A DNA stretch of 64,000 nt, from the NCBI GenBank assembly GCA_022729235.1, contig JALDAJ010000001.1, positions 948,442 to 1,012,441 on the forward strand, given 5' to 3'. The notes beneath the pieces are model-generated. The model saw only the letters and a program-made list of their open reading frames with translations. It made no database searches and was not told where the DNA came from. This document shows, in pieces, positions 17,412 through 26,234 of the stretch (its first letter is position 1; each line of letters opens with the position of its first letter). Origin of the DNA: Candidatus Nanohalarchaeota archaeon (lineage in GTDB: Archaea; Nanohalarchaeota; Nanosalinia; Nanosalinales; Nanosalinaceae). The translations under genes and the position numbers were made by a program.

Positions 17412-17509
17412 GTCCGGTAATGCGGTTTCAAAGGTTAAAATCTTTGACGTCTCGGGAAGAGAAAGATAAGACCTTGATAAATCTCGACGGACAAAACTTC
17501 CACAGAATA

Positions 17510-18724
17510 ATGATAGACAAGCTTCTATCACGTTTCCGTGAACCACTGGAAACAAGTCTTGAGGATGCCGAAGATTTTTTCCGGGAACAGAGACAGGAAG
17601 AGCTCAGGGAGGCGGAGAAACGTTTCAAAGAGCTGGAGCATCGGCTGGAGGAAGACCTTGAAGAACTGAAGGCTGACCTGGAAGAGTTAGAGGGTTACGA
17701 TGACTACAAGGACAGAACAGTGATAGAGGACGTGGTTGATAATATCTCCCGGGACAGGCAGAAACTGCTGGAAGAGCTTGAGCTCCCAGGACACCCGGAG
17801 GAGCTGCTGGACGCGCTTGAGGAACTGCTCGAGGATTTCAACGATCTCTCGCGCAAGGAAGCAGCGGTCATCAAGGAAGCTAACCTGATGAACGAGATAC
17901 AGGAGCCGATGACGGATATACAGGAGGTAAGAAAAGAGCTGGAAGACTTTCTCGAAGACGAGTACAAAGTGAGGAAGACGCTGGAACAGCTGGAAGAACT
18001 GTCTGGACAGAGGGAGCAACTCCAGCTAGAGATAGAGGAGAGAGAACTGGAGCTAGAAGATATCGACCGGGAGAGCGTGGACCAGGCAATCGAGAGCAAT
18101 GAGCGCGAGGTAGAAAATCTTCTTGATAGCGGGGAGTGGCAGGACTACCAGGGATTGCAGGAACAGCTGGAAGAAGCAAGAAGGCGCAAGAAAGAGCAGG
18201 AGCAGGAGCTTGGCAAGGCGGTTAACAGGATGGAGCGCGGGATGAAGAAACTGGTCTACCAGATAAAAAACGGTGACATAGAGTTCGAGGGCGATGTTTC
18301 AGTCCTTGAAGACATACGCGACGGTAACACGGGAGAACTCGTGGAAAAACCAGGGGAGGTGGTCAAGGCAGCGGAAGACGCCACGGGCGTACTACCGATG
18401 GACCTGCTTGACGACGCCTCGCATAGAAAGTTCATGGACGGCGCCGAGTTCCTGATGGGTCTTCCCTCTCACCACCAGGAATTAATGGAGATCAACGACC
18501 GTATCGAAGAACTGGAAGAAAAGGTCGATAACCACTCTGCCAGAGAGAAGAAAAAGGAGCTGGAAGAGGAGCGAGAAGAGCTGGAGCAGGAGATAGCGGA
18601 ACTCGAGAAGAAACGAAACAGACTTGAGAAAGAGATAGAGGAGAAAGAAAAGAAACTGTCAGACACCGAACAGCAGATAAAAGAGACCTTAACCTCTTCT
18701 TTCAGGCGCAGGGTAGTGTTCTAG
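17510..18724 (+). CDS. long coiled-coil protein of unknown function
   Basis: A 404-residue protein dominated by heptad-rich Glu/Lys/Leu segments (about residues 15-215 and 320-390) around a more globular middle (about 225-315) that includes VLPMDLLDDASHRKFMDGAEF. It has no ATPase motifs, so it is not a Rad50/SMC protein, and no membrane helix. The start at 17510 gives MIDKLLSRFREPLETSLE; the longer frame would run back over the divergent VOC gene. A structural or scaffolding role is possible but unproven. Confidence 0.8.
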   Translation: MIDKLLSRFREPLETSLEDAEDFFREQRQEELREAEKRFKELEHRLEEDLEELKADLEELEGYDDYKDRTVIEDVVDNISRDRQKLLEELELPGHPEELLDALEELLEDFNDLSRKEAAVIKEANLMNEIQEPMTDIQEVRKELEDFLEDEYKVRKTLEQLEELSGQREQLQLEIEERELELEDIDRESVDQAIESNEREVENLLDSGEWQDYQGLQEQLEEARRRKKEQEQELGKAVNRMERGMKKLVYQIKNGDIEFEGDVSVLEDIRDGNTGELVEKPGEVVKAAEDATGVLPMDLLDDASHRKFMDGAEFLMGLPSHHQELMEINDRIEELEEKVDNHSAREKKKELEEEREELEQEIAELEKKRNRLEKEIEEKEKKLSDTEQQIKETLTSSFRRRVVF

Positions 18725-18729
18725 GCGGA

Positions 18730-19089
18730 CTACAGATAATCCTCTACACAGTCAAGCCCTAACTCCTCTATGAGAACCTCGTATGCTTTCTCTCTAGTAG
18801 CGTATGTTTCAGTTTCAGGAGACCCGAACCTTTCCTTTCTGATTCTGACTTCAAACCTTTCGCACAACTCGGTTTGGTTTTCGCCGTATAACCTGTAGTT
18901 ATCTCTTATGTACACTGCTCCCCCTCCTGCGTTAGGCTCTACTGCGTGGAAAATGTGAGAGGCGGGATTACTTTGTGTTGAAACGTATTCTGAATCCTCT
19001 ATTATGGAGTAGTTATCGATAACGAGGTTATGTGCTTTTGACGTGTTTGGAGTATCTGGGCTTCCAGAGTCTTCAGCTGATTTAGCCAT
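18730..19089 (-). CDS. small protein of unknown function
   Basis: A 119-residue protein starting at MAKSAEDSG (ATG at 19089; two more Met codons lie just upstream). The middle has SHIFHAVEPNAGGGAVYIRDN and a beta-rich look, followed by a helical tail ending LGLDCVEDYL. I do not recognise a family. It converges with the coiled-coil gene across 5 nt and is downstream of two other small minus-strand genes. Confidence 0.6.
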   Translation of the reverse strand: MAKSAEDSGSPDTPNTSKAHNLVIDNYSIIEDSEYVSTQSNPASHIFHAVEPNAGGGAVYIRDNYRLYGENQTELCERFEVRIRKERFGSPETETYATREKAYEVLIEELGLDCVEDYL

Positions 19090-19190
19090 CCTTCCCGTCC
19101 TTAACATATGCAAAGGTCGCTTTTCAACGTCCCCGAGAATTTTTAACTGTGCCGAGTCAATAACTCAAGCAGTAGTCCTCTCACAAATTG

Positions 19191-19457
19191 CTATACTAAG
19201 GAGGTCCATGCGTCATCCTCCAGATCCAGGTCGTGTTCCTCTATGATTCTACCTGTCTTCTCCATCCTATCCGTCATGGAATTATAGTCAAATCCCTCCT
19301 TCAGACCATCGGTATACAAGTCAACGAACTCCCAGTAATCCCTGCTATCTTCAGCTAGCTCTCTTGCCATCTCTTCTTCAGTATCAAACCTGTCGAAATC
19401 TATATCCCGGGACTCTATCTCGTTTATGTGTTCCGGGGTGTAACTCTTGGAACTCAT
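19191..19457 (-). CDS. small acidic protein of unknown function
   Basis: An 88-residue helical acidic protein (MSSKSYTPEHINEIE at the start) with no recognised motif. It lies 111 bp downstream of the AbrB-like gene on the same strand, so a toxin-antitoxin style pairing was considered, but there is no sequence evidence for a toxin. Its stop is about 100 bp from the next small gene. Confidence 0.55.
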   Translation of the reverse strand: MSSKSYTPEHINEIESRDIDFDRFDTEEEMARELAEDSRDYWEFVDLYTDGLKEGFDYNSMTDRMEKTGRIIEEHDLDLEDDAWTSLV

Positions 19458-19568
19458 CCTGTATCGACCACGAAGTTAGTATCCAGTAACTCCTATTTAG
19501 AAAATCTTACACAGGAACAAAACCGTTCATCGATACGTATCCAATATCTCATAAAACGGAGCAACCCT

Positions 19569-19778
19569 CTATACATCCCGACCACCTCTCGCCACGAGGA
19601 CGTCTACTTCCTCGCCCTTTTCAAGCTGGAGTTTATCGCGGACGCGAGAAGGAATCACGATACGTCCACGAGAATCGGTTCTAGCAGTAAAGCACGACAG
19701 CTCATCGGGTACTGAACTGTCTTCTGTAAACGCGTCCACCCTTCGAGGATGGCTTCCTGGTATGTGTCTCCATATCAA
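19569..19778 (-). CDS. AbrB/SpoVT-type DNA-binding protein
   Basis: A 69-residue protein whose second half is a swapped-hairpin AbrB domain: RTDSRGRIVIPSRVRDKL followed by EKGEEVDVLVARGG. Such proteins are dimeric DNA-binding regulators, often antitoxins in archaea. The N-terminal 28 residues are not part of the domain, and a start nearer VPDELS is possible. No adjacent PIN or MazF toxin is visible. Confidence 0.7.
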   Translation of the reverse strand: MIWRHIPGSHPRRVDAFTEDSSVPDELSCFTARTDSRGRIVIPSRVRDKLQLEKGEEVDVLVARGGRDV

Positions 19779-19894
19779 TCACGTCTAACCAACTTTTAGC
19801 ACAGACACAGTTTTAACATTTTGTGGGGAGAAGACCAGGGCTGAAGGTAATCCTACGGAAAAGTATATTATAGAGCACATATAACGCTTTGTAG

Positions 19895-20305
19895 ATGGCT
19901 ATATCTGCCCAGAACAGCAGCTTGCCCGGCGTAAAGCAGGCGAGAAACAGAGAATACGCTGAGATAGAACAAGACAGTGATCTTAGCGGAAAACTGGAGG
20001 AAGTAGCTAAATCCGCTCTTTCACAGAAAGACAATGAGATAGATGGCATCGAAACAGTCTTGGAAACAGGGACCTGCGTGACCATGCTAAGAGACAATGG
20101 GGATAGTGCATCCGCACTTCTGTACGGCAAACACAGCGGAATATACTTTCCTGTGATCCGCATCCAGCTGAACAAGTGCGGATTCAGCAAGAACATAAAG
20201 AACAGGGAAAACCTACCAGACCAGTACAAAGTACCTATCAATAACGAAGCAGTCGAGATGGATGAGGGAAGTATACTAGCTATGCAGAAGATGAAAAGAT
20301 ACTGA
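19895..20305 (+). CDS. small protein of unknown function
   Basis: A 136-residue protein beginning MAISAQNSSLPGVKQ and ending MQKMKRY. It is less acidic than its neighbours, with a Cys/Lys-rich stretch (LNKCGFSKNIKNREN). A TATA-like tatattatag lies about 30 bp upstream. No family is recognised. The downstream DUF502 gene follows after 46 bp on the same strand and may have its own promoter. Confidence 0.6.
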   Translation: MAISAQNSSLPGVKQARNREYAEIEQDSDLSGKLEEVAKSALSQKDNEIDGIETVLETGTCVTMLRDNGDSASALLYGKHSGIYFPVIRIQLNKCGFSKNIKNRENLPDQYKVPINNEAVEMDEGSILAMQKMKRY

Positions 20306-20351
20306 CCTCTCCCGAACAGACTAAAAGTTTACGGGACCGGACAGCCCAGGG

Positions 20352-21026
20352 ATGCCGGACAACAGGTTCATAGATGAGGAGAAACTGGAGTACTACCGCG
20401 ACAGGAGGAACACGATACTGCGTGGTCTTTCATCAGGCGTCGACCGGTCAAAGGAGCCCGCCAAGTCCGGTGTCGTAGTCCTTTTCCCAGTCTTCGTCCT
20501 TGGACTGGTTATTTACTGGCTTGCCGGCGTCCTTGATAACATCCCTCTACTCCTCGAGGTTCCGATAACAGGATTATACACCGTTGACATGATACTGCAG
20601 ATGCTGACCGTCCTCGTAATGGCAAGTCTTGCAACAGCAGTGACCGGACAGCTTGTCACAACCGAGAGAGGTTTCCGCGTTGAGAAGGCACTGGACAGGA
20701 CAGCAGAAAAAATACCTGTCCTTGGCACGGTCTACAGGATTTCAAAAGTGACTGCGGACACCGTAGTGAAAGGTCCGGAAGAACTCAGGGAACCGGTCAA
20801 ACTCGACTTTAACGGTGTGAGGCTGAACGCTTTCAGAACCGGCAACACCACCATCGATGGGAGAAAAATCCTGGTCCTGCCGACCGCACCGAACGTCACC
20901 TCCGGCCTCGTCCTGGAGGTCGACCCTGAAAGGTACGGGGAACCAGGCGAGGACACCGAGGAGATACTCACCCGGATCTTCAGCGCAGGGTTCGGGCACT
21001 CGAAGAACGGCGAGAAAGACAGCTAG
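20352..21026 (+). CDS. DUF502-family membrane protein
   Basis: A 224-residue protein with two transmembrane helices (about residues 42-62 and 78-98) followed by a soluble domain carrying the family hallmarks IPVLGTVYRISK and VLPTAPNVTSGLVLEV. DUF502 proteins are widespread in haloarchaea and bacteria; their role is unknown. The last 25 residues are polar. The next gene, MAT, is convergent with 6 nt between stop codons. Confidence 0.85.
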   Translation: MPDNRFIDEEKLEYYRDRRNTILRGLSSGVDRSKEPAKSGVVVLFPVFVLGLVIYWLAGVLDNIPLLLEVPITGLYTVDMILQMLTVLVMASLATAVTGQLVTTERGFRVEKALDRTAEKIPVLGTVYRISKVTADTVVKGPEELREPVKLDFNGVRLNAFRTGNTTIDGRKILVLPTAPNVTSGLVLEVDPERYGEPGEDTEEILTRIFSAGFGHSKNGEKDS

Positions 21027-21032
21027 CGCCCG

Positions 21033-22181
21033 CTAGAAAGTCGAGATATCTCCCTGGATACACCTATCTGTCACGTCTTCTACAGAATCAAACTTTCTCG
21101 CCACGACCTCGTTAACAGTCTTCTCGTCCGCCGATGTCTCCACTTCAACCGCCCGCGGCTCGTCTACAGGGACGCCTATCTGCGATAACAGCTTGACTTC
21201 CGCGAACCCTCCTGTCCTCTCGTAAATCGCGCGGGCGATGTCGTCCGCGAGCAGGTTGTAGATCTTGCCGACGTGCGTCACCGGGTTTTTACCGGAGGCG
21301 GCCTCGAGCGACATGGAGCGGTGAGGCGTGATGAGCCCATTGACCCTGTTTCCTCTGCCGACGCTGCCATCGTCTCCCATCTCCGCGGAAGTTCCGGTGA
21401 CGGTCAGGTAGACCGCGTCCTCCTTCGGCTCGTCGGCAGTATTAACATGTATAACAGGTTCCAGCAGGGTGTTCTCCTCGACTATTTCTTTCACGACTGC
21501 CTCGACCTGGCGGGTAACATCAAGGTACTCATCCAGCCCCGGGACCTCTCGGGCGATAACTGCGGTCGCCACGGTCAGGTCCAGCTCTTCTCCTTTCCTG
21601 AACCCCATGACTTTCACATCTTCACCTACCGCATCTATCCTTCTATGTAGCTCGGCCTCGACTTCCCTCACCGCGAGCTCTGCATCACTTAATGGCGCGT
21701 GCCCCACACCAAAACTGGTATCGTTTGATTTACGCGATTCACCGGAGAATACCTCTTTAAGATCAGTCGAAGTCTCACCTATTCTCGACTCTAACTCGAT
21801 GTCATCAGAGCTAAGCACCTTGAAATTACTGTCTATATAGTCTTTCGCGGCGTCCAAAGCTATCCGGTCCACTGGGATTTTCTTGCCATCAAACTCTCTT
21901 GTCGCTCTGCCGGCAAGTAAAAGAAAAATCGGTTCAATTACCTCGCCAGAACTGAACCTGGGGTTACTGCTCCCCGCCACCAGCTGCACCTCGTCGGTGT
22001 TGTGGTGCAGAACTTTTCCGAAACGGTCGCGGTACTCCTTACTGAGTGCGCGGGAAACGGCCTCCGCCACGCCATCGCTTATGGAGTCGGGGTGTCCAAG
22101 TCCTTTCCTCTCCACGAGCTCGGTTTCTCTCTGTTTTACCGGGTCTTCATCTACACGGTGTATAACCGGTCCTGCTGTCAT
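21033..22181 (-). CDS. mat: S-adenosylmethionine synthetase, archaeal type
   Basis: Makes S-adenosylmethionine from methionine and ATP. The archaeal MAT family differs strongly from the bacterial enzyme. Visible features are ERKGLGHPDSISDGVAEAV near residue 25, HHNTDEVQLVAG, a glycine-rich VTGTSAEMGDDGSVGRGNR block and GKIYNLLADDIA. The length of 382 residues is slightly short of the usual 400 but both ends align with expectation. It supplies the methyl donor for the methyltransferases seen elsewhere in the window. Confidence 0.96.
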   Translation of the reverse strand: MTAGPVIHRVDEDPVKQRETELVERKGLGHPDSISDGVAEAVSRALSKEYRDRFGKVLHHNTDEVQLVAGSSNPRFSSGEVIEPIFLLLAGRATREFDGKKIPVDRIALDAAKDYIDSNFKVLSSDDIELESRIGETSTDLKEVFSGESRKSNDTSFGVGHAPLSDAELAVREVEAELHRRIDAVGEDVKVMGFRKGEELDLTVATAVIAREVPGLDEYLDVTRQVEAVVKEIVEENTLLEPVIHVNTADEPKEDAVYLTVTGTSAEMGDDGSVGRGNRVNGLITPHRSMSLEAASGKNPVTHVGKIYNLLADDIARAIYERTGGFAEVKLLSQIGVPVDEPRAVEVETSADEKTVNEVVARKFDSVEDVTDRCIQGDISTF

Positions 22182-22367
22182 CCTCTACCTTCACACACCG
22201 TAGTAGTCGGCCAGGTTGTGAAGCCCGGTTTCTCTCCTGTTTCTTCTATCTTTTTTACCTGCAGAACATTTTCCATCGATACGTTCGGCTGTCGCTGTCA
22301 TCTCAGGGAAGAGTTGGTTGCGGTACAGGATAATAGTTAAAAAATATTCTTGCTCTATATTCAATCC

Positions 22368-22907
22368 ATGAATCTTGTCCCCCGGGAGGAACTGGCGAAG
22401 ATGCTAAGGAGGAAGCGCCAGCGCATCGGCGTGAAACAGAAGAAGGCTGCCTCTGTTGCAGGCCTAAGTGCGAGCCACGTCAACCGCATCGAGAACGACA
22501 CCACCAACCCCAGCTATAACTCTGTCTACCAGTTATGGAAGGCGCTCGACCAGCTGGAGCAGAAAGAGGTGAAGACCGCGTCTGACCTGATGAACGCTCC
22601 TGTTGCCAGTGCCTTGAAAACAGACATACTTGAGGAAATCGCCCGTAAAATGCGGGAGGGAAACTTCTCCCAGCTCCCAGTAATGGAAAACGACGAATGT
22701 GTCGGCAGGATAACTGAGTCTGCGATTATAGAAGCTGGAGATCCTGATATTCAAGTGAAAGAGGTAATGGGCTCGCGTCTCATGGAAGTCCAGAAGTCTA
22801 CTCCTGCGGACGCGATAAGGGAGATACTGAAGAACGAGCCCGCGATACTTGTCACCAGTGGAAGCGGGGAACCAGAGGGCATCATAACCAAGGCCGACCT
22901 GCTGTAG
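22368..22907 (+). CDS. XRE-family helix-turn-helix protein with CBS pair
   Basis: A 179-residue protein: an N-terminal XRE-type HTH (about residues 5-62, with KQKKAASVAGLSASHVNRIEN) followed by two CBS motifs (about 70-125 and 128-178). CBS pairs bind adenylates such as AMP, ATP or SAM. The location head-to-head with the SAM synthetase gene raises the possibility that it senses SAM or an adenosine derivative; that is inference. The start at 22368 is used because the first Met of the longer frame precedes the HTH by extra unconserved residues. Confidence 0.85.
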   Translation: MNLVPREELAKMLRRKRQRIGVKQKKAASVAGLSASHVNRIENDTTNPSYNSVYQLWKALDQLEQKEVKTASDLMNAPVASALKTDILEEIARKMREGNFSQLPVMENDECVGRITESAIIEAGDPDIQVKEVMGSRLMEVQKSTPADAIREILKNEPAILVTSGSGEPEGIITKADLL

Positions 22908-22981
22908 ACACAGACCCCGGAAGCCTGCAGTCCCGCGTTTCTCGAGGCATTAATTATTAACGGGGAGTACGAAGCTTACTC

Positions 22982-23359
22982 ATGTCAGAGTACAGGCCCG
23001 GGAGACAGCCCAGGGACACGGATATCGAAAAGTTGAGAGGCAGGAACTTCAGGTTCACGAGACCTGACTACGGTGAGCTTGATGTCCAGGACTACGATAT
23101 CGTCGCGGAAGTGTCCGGGGAACAACTGGATGTCCACGAGGTTTCAGGTGATGTCACGAGCGTGGAGTTCAACGGCAGGACCGCCAACGTCACAATCAAC
23201 GCCAGCTCCTATCACGACTTCTCGGAGAGAGACACGAGGCTGCTGGAGTACGTATCCGAAAATTTCTACACATCCGGCAGGTACGCCAAAGGCGCGGCTG
23301 CGGTTGTAGGCGTCGCCACCTTCGCCGGGATCGCACACTACCTCGACCGCAGGCAGTGA
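22982..23359 (+). CDS. small protein with C-terminal hydrophobic helix
   Basis: A 125-residue protein with a basic/acidic N-terminal part (RPGRQPRDTDIEKLRGRNF), a beta-rich middle (VAEVSGEQLDVHEVSGDVTS) and a C-terminal hydrophobic helix AKGAAAVVGVATFAGIAHYL that could be a membrane anchor. The ATG at 22982 is 74 bp after the XRE-CBS gene. No family is recognised. Confidence 0.6.
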   Translation: MSEYRPGRQPRDTDIEKLRGRNFRFTRPDYGELDVQDYDIVAEVSGEQLDVHEVSGDVTSVEFNGRTANVTINASSYHDFSERDTRLLEYVSENFYTSGRYAKGAAAVVGVATFAGIAHYLDRRQ

Positions 23360-23400
23360 CCACGTAAACCGGTAAAAAGCTATTCTCGCATACAGACCAC

Positions 23401-23760
23401 ATGGAACTCTCACAGCTACAGGAGAAGTACATCAAGTTCATAGAGGAACGGGACTGGCAGAAGTTCCACCAGCCGAAGAACGTCGCGATGGCACTATCCG
23501 TAGAAGCCTCCGAGTTAATGGAACTGTTCCAGTGGAAGGACAACGTCGCCATAGAGAAAATCAAAGACGACGAGGAACTGATGGAGAACATCCGCGGCGA
23601 ACTCGCCGACGTAACACTGTATGCGATGAGCCTCGCCCACCACCTCGACATCGACCTCGAACAGGCAGTCAACGACAAGCTCGACCACATCCACGACCGC
23701 TACGACAAAGAAACAGCGGAAGAAATGACAGAAGAACTGGAAGAATGGCGGAGAGAGTAA
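23401..23760 (+). CDS. MazG-type nucleotide pyrophosphohydrolase
   Basis: A 119-residue all-helical NTP pyrophosphatase of the MazG/dCTPase type, which hydrolyses (d)NTPs to monophosphates. The metal-binding residues are Glu35, Glu38, Glu67 and Asp70 (EASELMELFQW and GELADVTLY). KNVAMALSVEASEL is the typical first helix. The final EEMTEELEEWRRE is notable because near-copies of the DNA encoding it occur again at 28310 and 28959 without the rest of the gene. Confidence 0.9.
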   Translation: MELSQLQEKYIKFIEERDWQKFHQPKNVAMALSVEASELMELFQWKDNVAIEKIKDDEELMENIRGELADVTLYAMSLAHHLDIDLEQAVNDKLDHIHDRYDKETAEEMTEELEEWRRE

Positions 23761-23813
23761 ACATTTGAAGTTCAGCTAACCTTTGACAGAGTGCCACTTA
23801 CCTTTAAAGTCTG

Positions 23814-23832
23814 TATCCCGTGTATTGGGATA
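23814..23832. promoter_or_regulatory. inverted repeat before the 58-residue gene
   Basis: TATCCC-GTGTATT-GGGATA forms a 6-bp inverted repeat with a 7-nt centre, between a TATA-like ctttaaagt (about 23802) and the ATG at 23849. Its place over the likely transcription start fits an operator; this is inference. Confidence 0.4.
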
Positions 23833-23848
23833 TAGAGGTTGAGACCCT

Positions 23849-24025
23849 ATGGGCGCCACAAAGAAGGAGATTGTTAAGCAGGTTATAGAGGACAACCAGA
23901 AGGGTTTTGAGAGACTGGCTAGAGAAGAACCTGCTGCTGAGAGAAGAAGCAGATTGAAGCGTTTAGAGCGCAAGATCAAGGATTTTCTACAGAACGAGAA
24001 AGAAGTAGGACATATTAGAGCCTAA
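23849..24025 (+). CDS. small basic helical protein of unknown function
   Basis: A 58-residue Lys/Arg/Glu-rich protein (MGATKKEIVKQVIEDNQKG at the start, HIRA at the end) that is unusually basic for this genome. It looks like a short helical DNA-binding or antitoxin-like protein, but no motif proves that. It converges with the broken Fic/Doc gene and overlaps it by 4 nt, so it is not a classical co-transcribed antitoxin. Confidence 0.5.
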   Translation: MGATKKEIVKQVIEDNQKGFERLAREEPAAERRSRLKRLERKIKDFLQNEKEVGHIRA

Positions 24026-24555
24026 TCGGTTAGTTTTTGCTTTAGATAGTCGTAAAAATCCTCTCTACTCATCGTGTCTTCGTTATCTGTACCATCTATT
24101 GCTAAAGCCGATAATTTATCCGTGAAATCACGCGTAAGACGCGGATATACCGCATCCTCATCCTTCATTATCTGGCATTCGATAAGGAAGAGAACTCCTG
24201 TCATGTATGCTGTTCTCTTGTTTCCCTCTCCAAAAGCCTGGTTCTGTGCTATCTCCGACATTATCACCGATGTGAGCCAGAGAACAGAATTATCCTCTCT
24301 ACATTCACGGGGTAGTATCTGCTCAATCAGTGTTTCTATCCGTCCCGGATCCCTGAAGTCGTGGTAGTCCTCTGACCGGTTAGTTTCCAATCCCTCTCCT
24401 TCAATACCATCATTAGCCAGCTTTTCTACAAAACCCTATTTTTCACGGTCTTTAAGGTTCTCCGGATCGGTTATCATGTTATTTATGACCGCCACTTCCT
24501 CTACAGAAACTAATTCTGGAACCTTATCGCACTCGACGGTCAGGTCTTCAATCAT
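24022..24555 (-). pseudogene. decayed Fic/Doc-family gene
   Basis: The intact 3' part (from about 24390) encodes the Doc-like core with AQNQAFGEGNKRTAYM, where the Fic motif normally reads HPFxxGNKRT; the catalytic His is Gln. Upstream the same frame continues through a TAG at 24436-24438 into SVEEVAVINNMI, which resembles the N-terminal part of Doc proteins, starting at ATG 24555. FRDPGRIETLIEQ matches the usual GIRDxGLLESAL segment. Another frame just upstream (about 24590-24650) encodes VLCDEASPLVDTYYDLKL and may be a further displaced piece. The gene is therefore both interrupted and catalytically dead. Confidence 0.7.
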
Positions 24556-24665
24556 TTCAAGAACTATTGGTAACTCAACAGCCTTTTAGTTTTAGGTCGT
24601 AGTATGTATCGACCAATGGAGATGCCTCATCACAGAGGACGATTTCCTTTAAGCGTTATGCAGTT

Positions 24666-25373
24666 CTACAGTATCTCGACTATCTCCCCTAATTCTTTGT
24701 TAGGACGGTAGAGTTTGGCCGGTCTGTGAGACACGTTCTTGGTCTTCTCGCCAGTGTATTCTACTAAATCCTGTTTCTTGACCTTCTTCCTGAAGTTTCT
24801 CTTGTCGAACTCCCTGTCGAAAACTGTTTCGTAGACGTCCTGGAGGTCTGTAAGGGTAAACCTGTCGGGCAGGAACGAGAACGCGGCTGTCGTGTACTCC
24901 ATCTTCCACCTCAGCCGTTTAACCGCGTAGTCAAGTATGTCTTTATGGTCGAAAGCCAGTTCCGGATGATCCTTAACAGGGTACCATTCAACGTCTGCGA
25001 CATCGTCTGTCTTGCTGATGTTAACTTCCTCTGAGTTGACGAGCGCGAAGTAACCGACTGTTATGATGTAGGTTTCCGGGTTCCTGTCAGGCTCACCGAA
25101 CGTGTAGAGCTGTTCCAGGTAAACGTCTTCCTTTACCCCGGTCTGTTCGTGAAGCGCTCTCTCCGCGGCGGTTTCAACTGATTCATCCATCTTGATGAAC
25201 CCTGTTGGGAGCGCCCATTCTCCCTTAACCGGTTCGTACTTCCTGTTGATGAGGAGTGCTTTGAGCTCGCCGTCTTCCACCGTGAAGATTGTCAGCGTTA
25301 CCGTTACAGACGGCCTGTTGAAGTCTGTCTCGTAGTAGTCCTTCGGACCCTCGAATTTTTTGTCCTCGACCAT
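24666..25373 (-). CDS. NrtR-like Nudix-fold transcriptional regulator
   Basis: A 235-residue protein with an N-terminal Nudix domain (about 20-150) and a C-terminal winged-helix region (about 165-235). The Nudix box GFIKMDESVETAAERALHEQ lacks the canonical REUxEE run (R-A-L-H-E-Q), as in NrtR regulators that bind ADP-ribose-type ligands without hydrolysis. PSVTVTLTIFTVEDGELKA and WALPTGFI are typical. It lies downstream of nicotinamidase and nicotinate phosphoribosyltransferase genes, so it probably regulates NAD salvage. The tandem palindromes at 28207 and 28230 are candidate targets. Confidence 0.85.
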   Translation of the reverse strand: MVEDKKFEGPKDYYETDFNRPSVTVTLTIFTVEDGELKALLINRKYEPVKGEWALPTGFIKMDESVETAAERALHEQTGVKEDVYLEQLYTFGEPDRNPETYIITVGYFALVNSEEVNISKTDDVADVEWYPVKDHPELAFDHKDILDYAVKRLRWKMEYTTAAFSFLPDRFTLTDLQDVYETVFDREFDKRNFRKKVKKQDLVEYTGEKTKNVSHRPAKLYRPNKELGEIVEIL

Positions 25374-25449
25374 AACTTCGTGTACGCTCTACAATAATAA
25401 AAAGTGAATGGAGGGGTTAGAAGATAACATCCACCGGTTTTTGGTTTTA

Positions 25450-26196
25450 TTATCGGCGTCCTCCAAGCAGTTCTACGACCTCACTGGATTTCACCATGTG
25501 GACGTTATCGTGTTCCTCCCACTGTTCTCTCGCCGGGTCTGCGAGTTCATCGGCCAGTCTCTCGATCCCGTCCTCAAGGACGTAGACCTCGACTCCTCTT
25601 TCCGCGTGTCCCATAACGTTCTCGTTTACGCACACACCTTCTGTTACCCCACCGGTTATGGTCACGTCATAGTCCAGCTCCTCATATAATGGATCCATGT
25701 GCGGCGAGCCCTCGAACACGTTGAACTCGTTCTTGAGCACGACCGGCTCTAGCGGGACTCCTCCATCAGCAGCCACTCTCCTTATCTTACCGTCCACGTC
25801 TTCTTCTCTCCAGTCCAGGTAAACCGGATTCACTGGCGCTGTCTCTTCTATAAAGTCCGCGCCACCAGGTTCTACACCCATCACCTCTGCGTATCCGTCG
25901 GCAGGGCAGTGAGGCGGAAAAGTGTTCACTCCATCAGGTTCCTCATCCTCGTAAGGCATGATGATCTCATCGTCCCGGGGTTCGTGCCAGTCCCCGGTGT
26001 GGACCACGGTGTACCCGTTTTCTCTAAGTGCCCCGAAGACATTGCCGAGATTATACCTGAGCTCAGGGTCCTCTGCCCCCTCAACGTAGAGGTTCCTGCC
26101 TTCGACCATGAAACCGATTTGTGTGTCGACGTTCATCCCGACAACAGTGAATTCCGGGTTTTCAAGGTATTGTCCTAGGTGTTGGATCGCGCTCAT
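25450..26196 (-). CDS. pncA: nicotinamidase (isochorismatase fold)
   Basis: Converts nicotinamide to nicotinate in NAD salvage. The catalytic triad is visible as the Asp in MNVDTQIGFM, the Lys in VLKNEFNVFEGS and the Cys in GVTEGVCVNENVMG. The metal site reads GDWHEPRDDE followed by FPPHC. The length of 248 residues is longer than usual because of an acidic insertion between these elements. The start was set at MSAIQHLGQ (26196); four more residues are possible. It is in a minus-strand unit with the nicotinate phosphoribosyltransferase and the NrtR-like regulator. Confidence 0.9.
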   Translation of the reverse strand: MSAIQHLGQYLENPEFTVVGMNVDTQIGFMVEGRNLYVEGAEDPELRYNLGNVFGALRENGYTVVHTGDWHEPRDDEIIMPYEDEEPDGVNTFPPHCPADGYAEVMGVEPGGADFIEETAPVNPVYLDWREEDVDGKIRRVAADGGVPLEPVVLKNEFNVFEGSPHMDPLYEELDYDVTITGGVTEGVCVNENVMGHAERGVEVYVLEDGIERLADELADPAREQWEEHDNVHMVKSSEVVELLGGRR

Positions 26197-26234
26197 ACTG
26201 TTTTTCACCTCTAATACTGTTTTCCCGCCCTGGT

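Noticed and set aside
19191-19778. Toxin-antitoxin pair (AbrB plus 88-residue protein)
   Set aside because: The second protein has no toxin motif and the genes are 111 bp apart, unlike typical pairs.
24436-24438. TAG read through as pyrrolysine in the Doc-like gene
   Set aside because: No pyl genes are seen, the protein also lacks its catalytic His, and only one TAG is involved. Decay is simpler.
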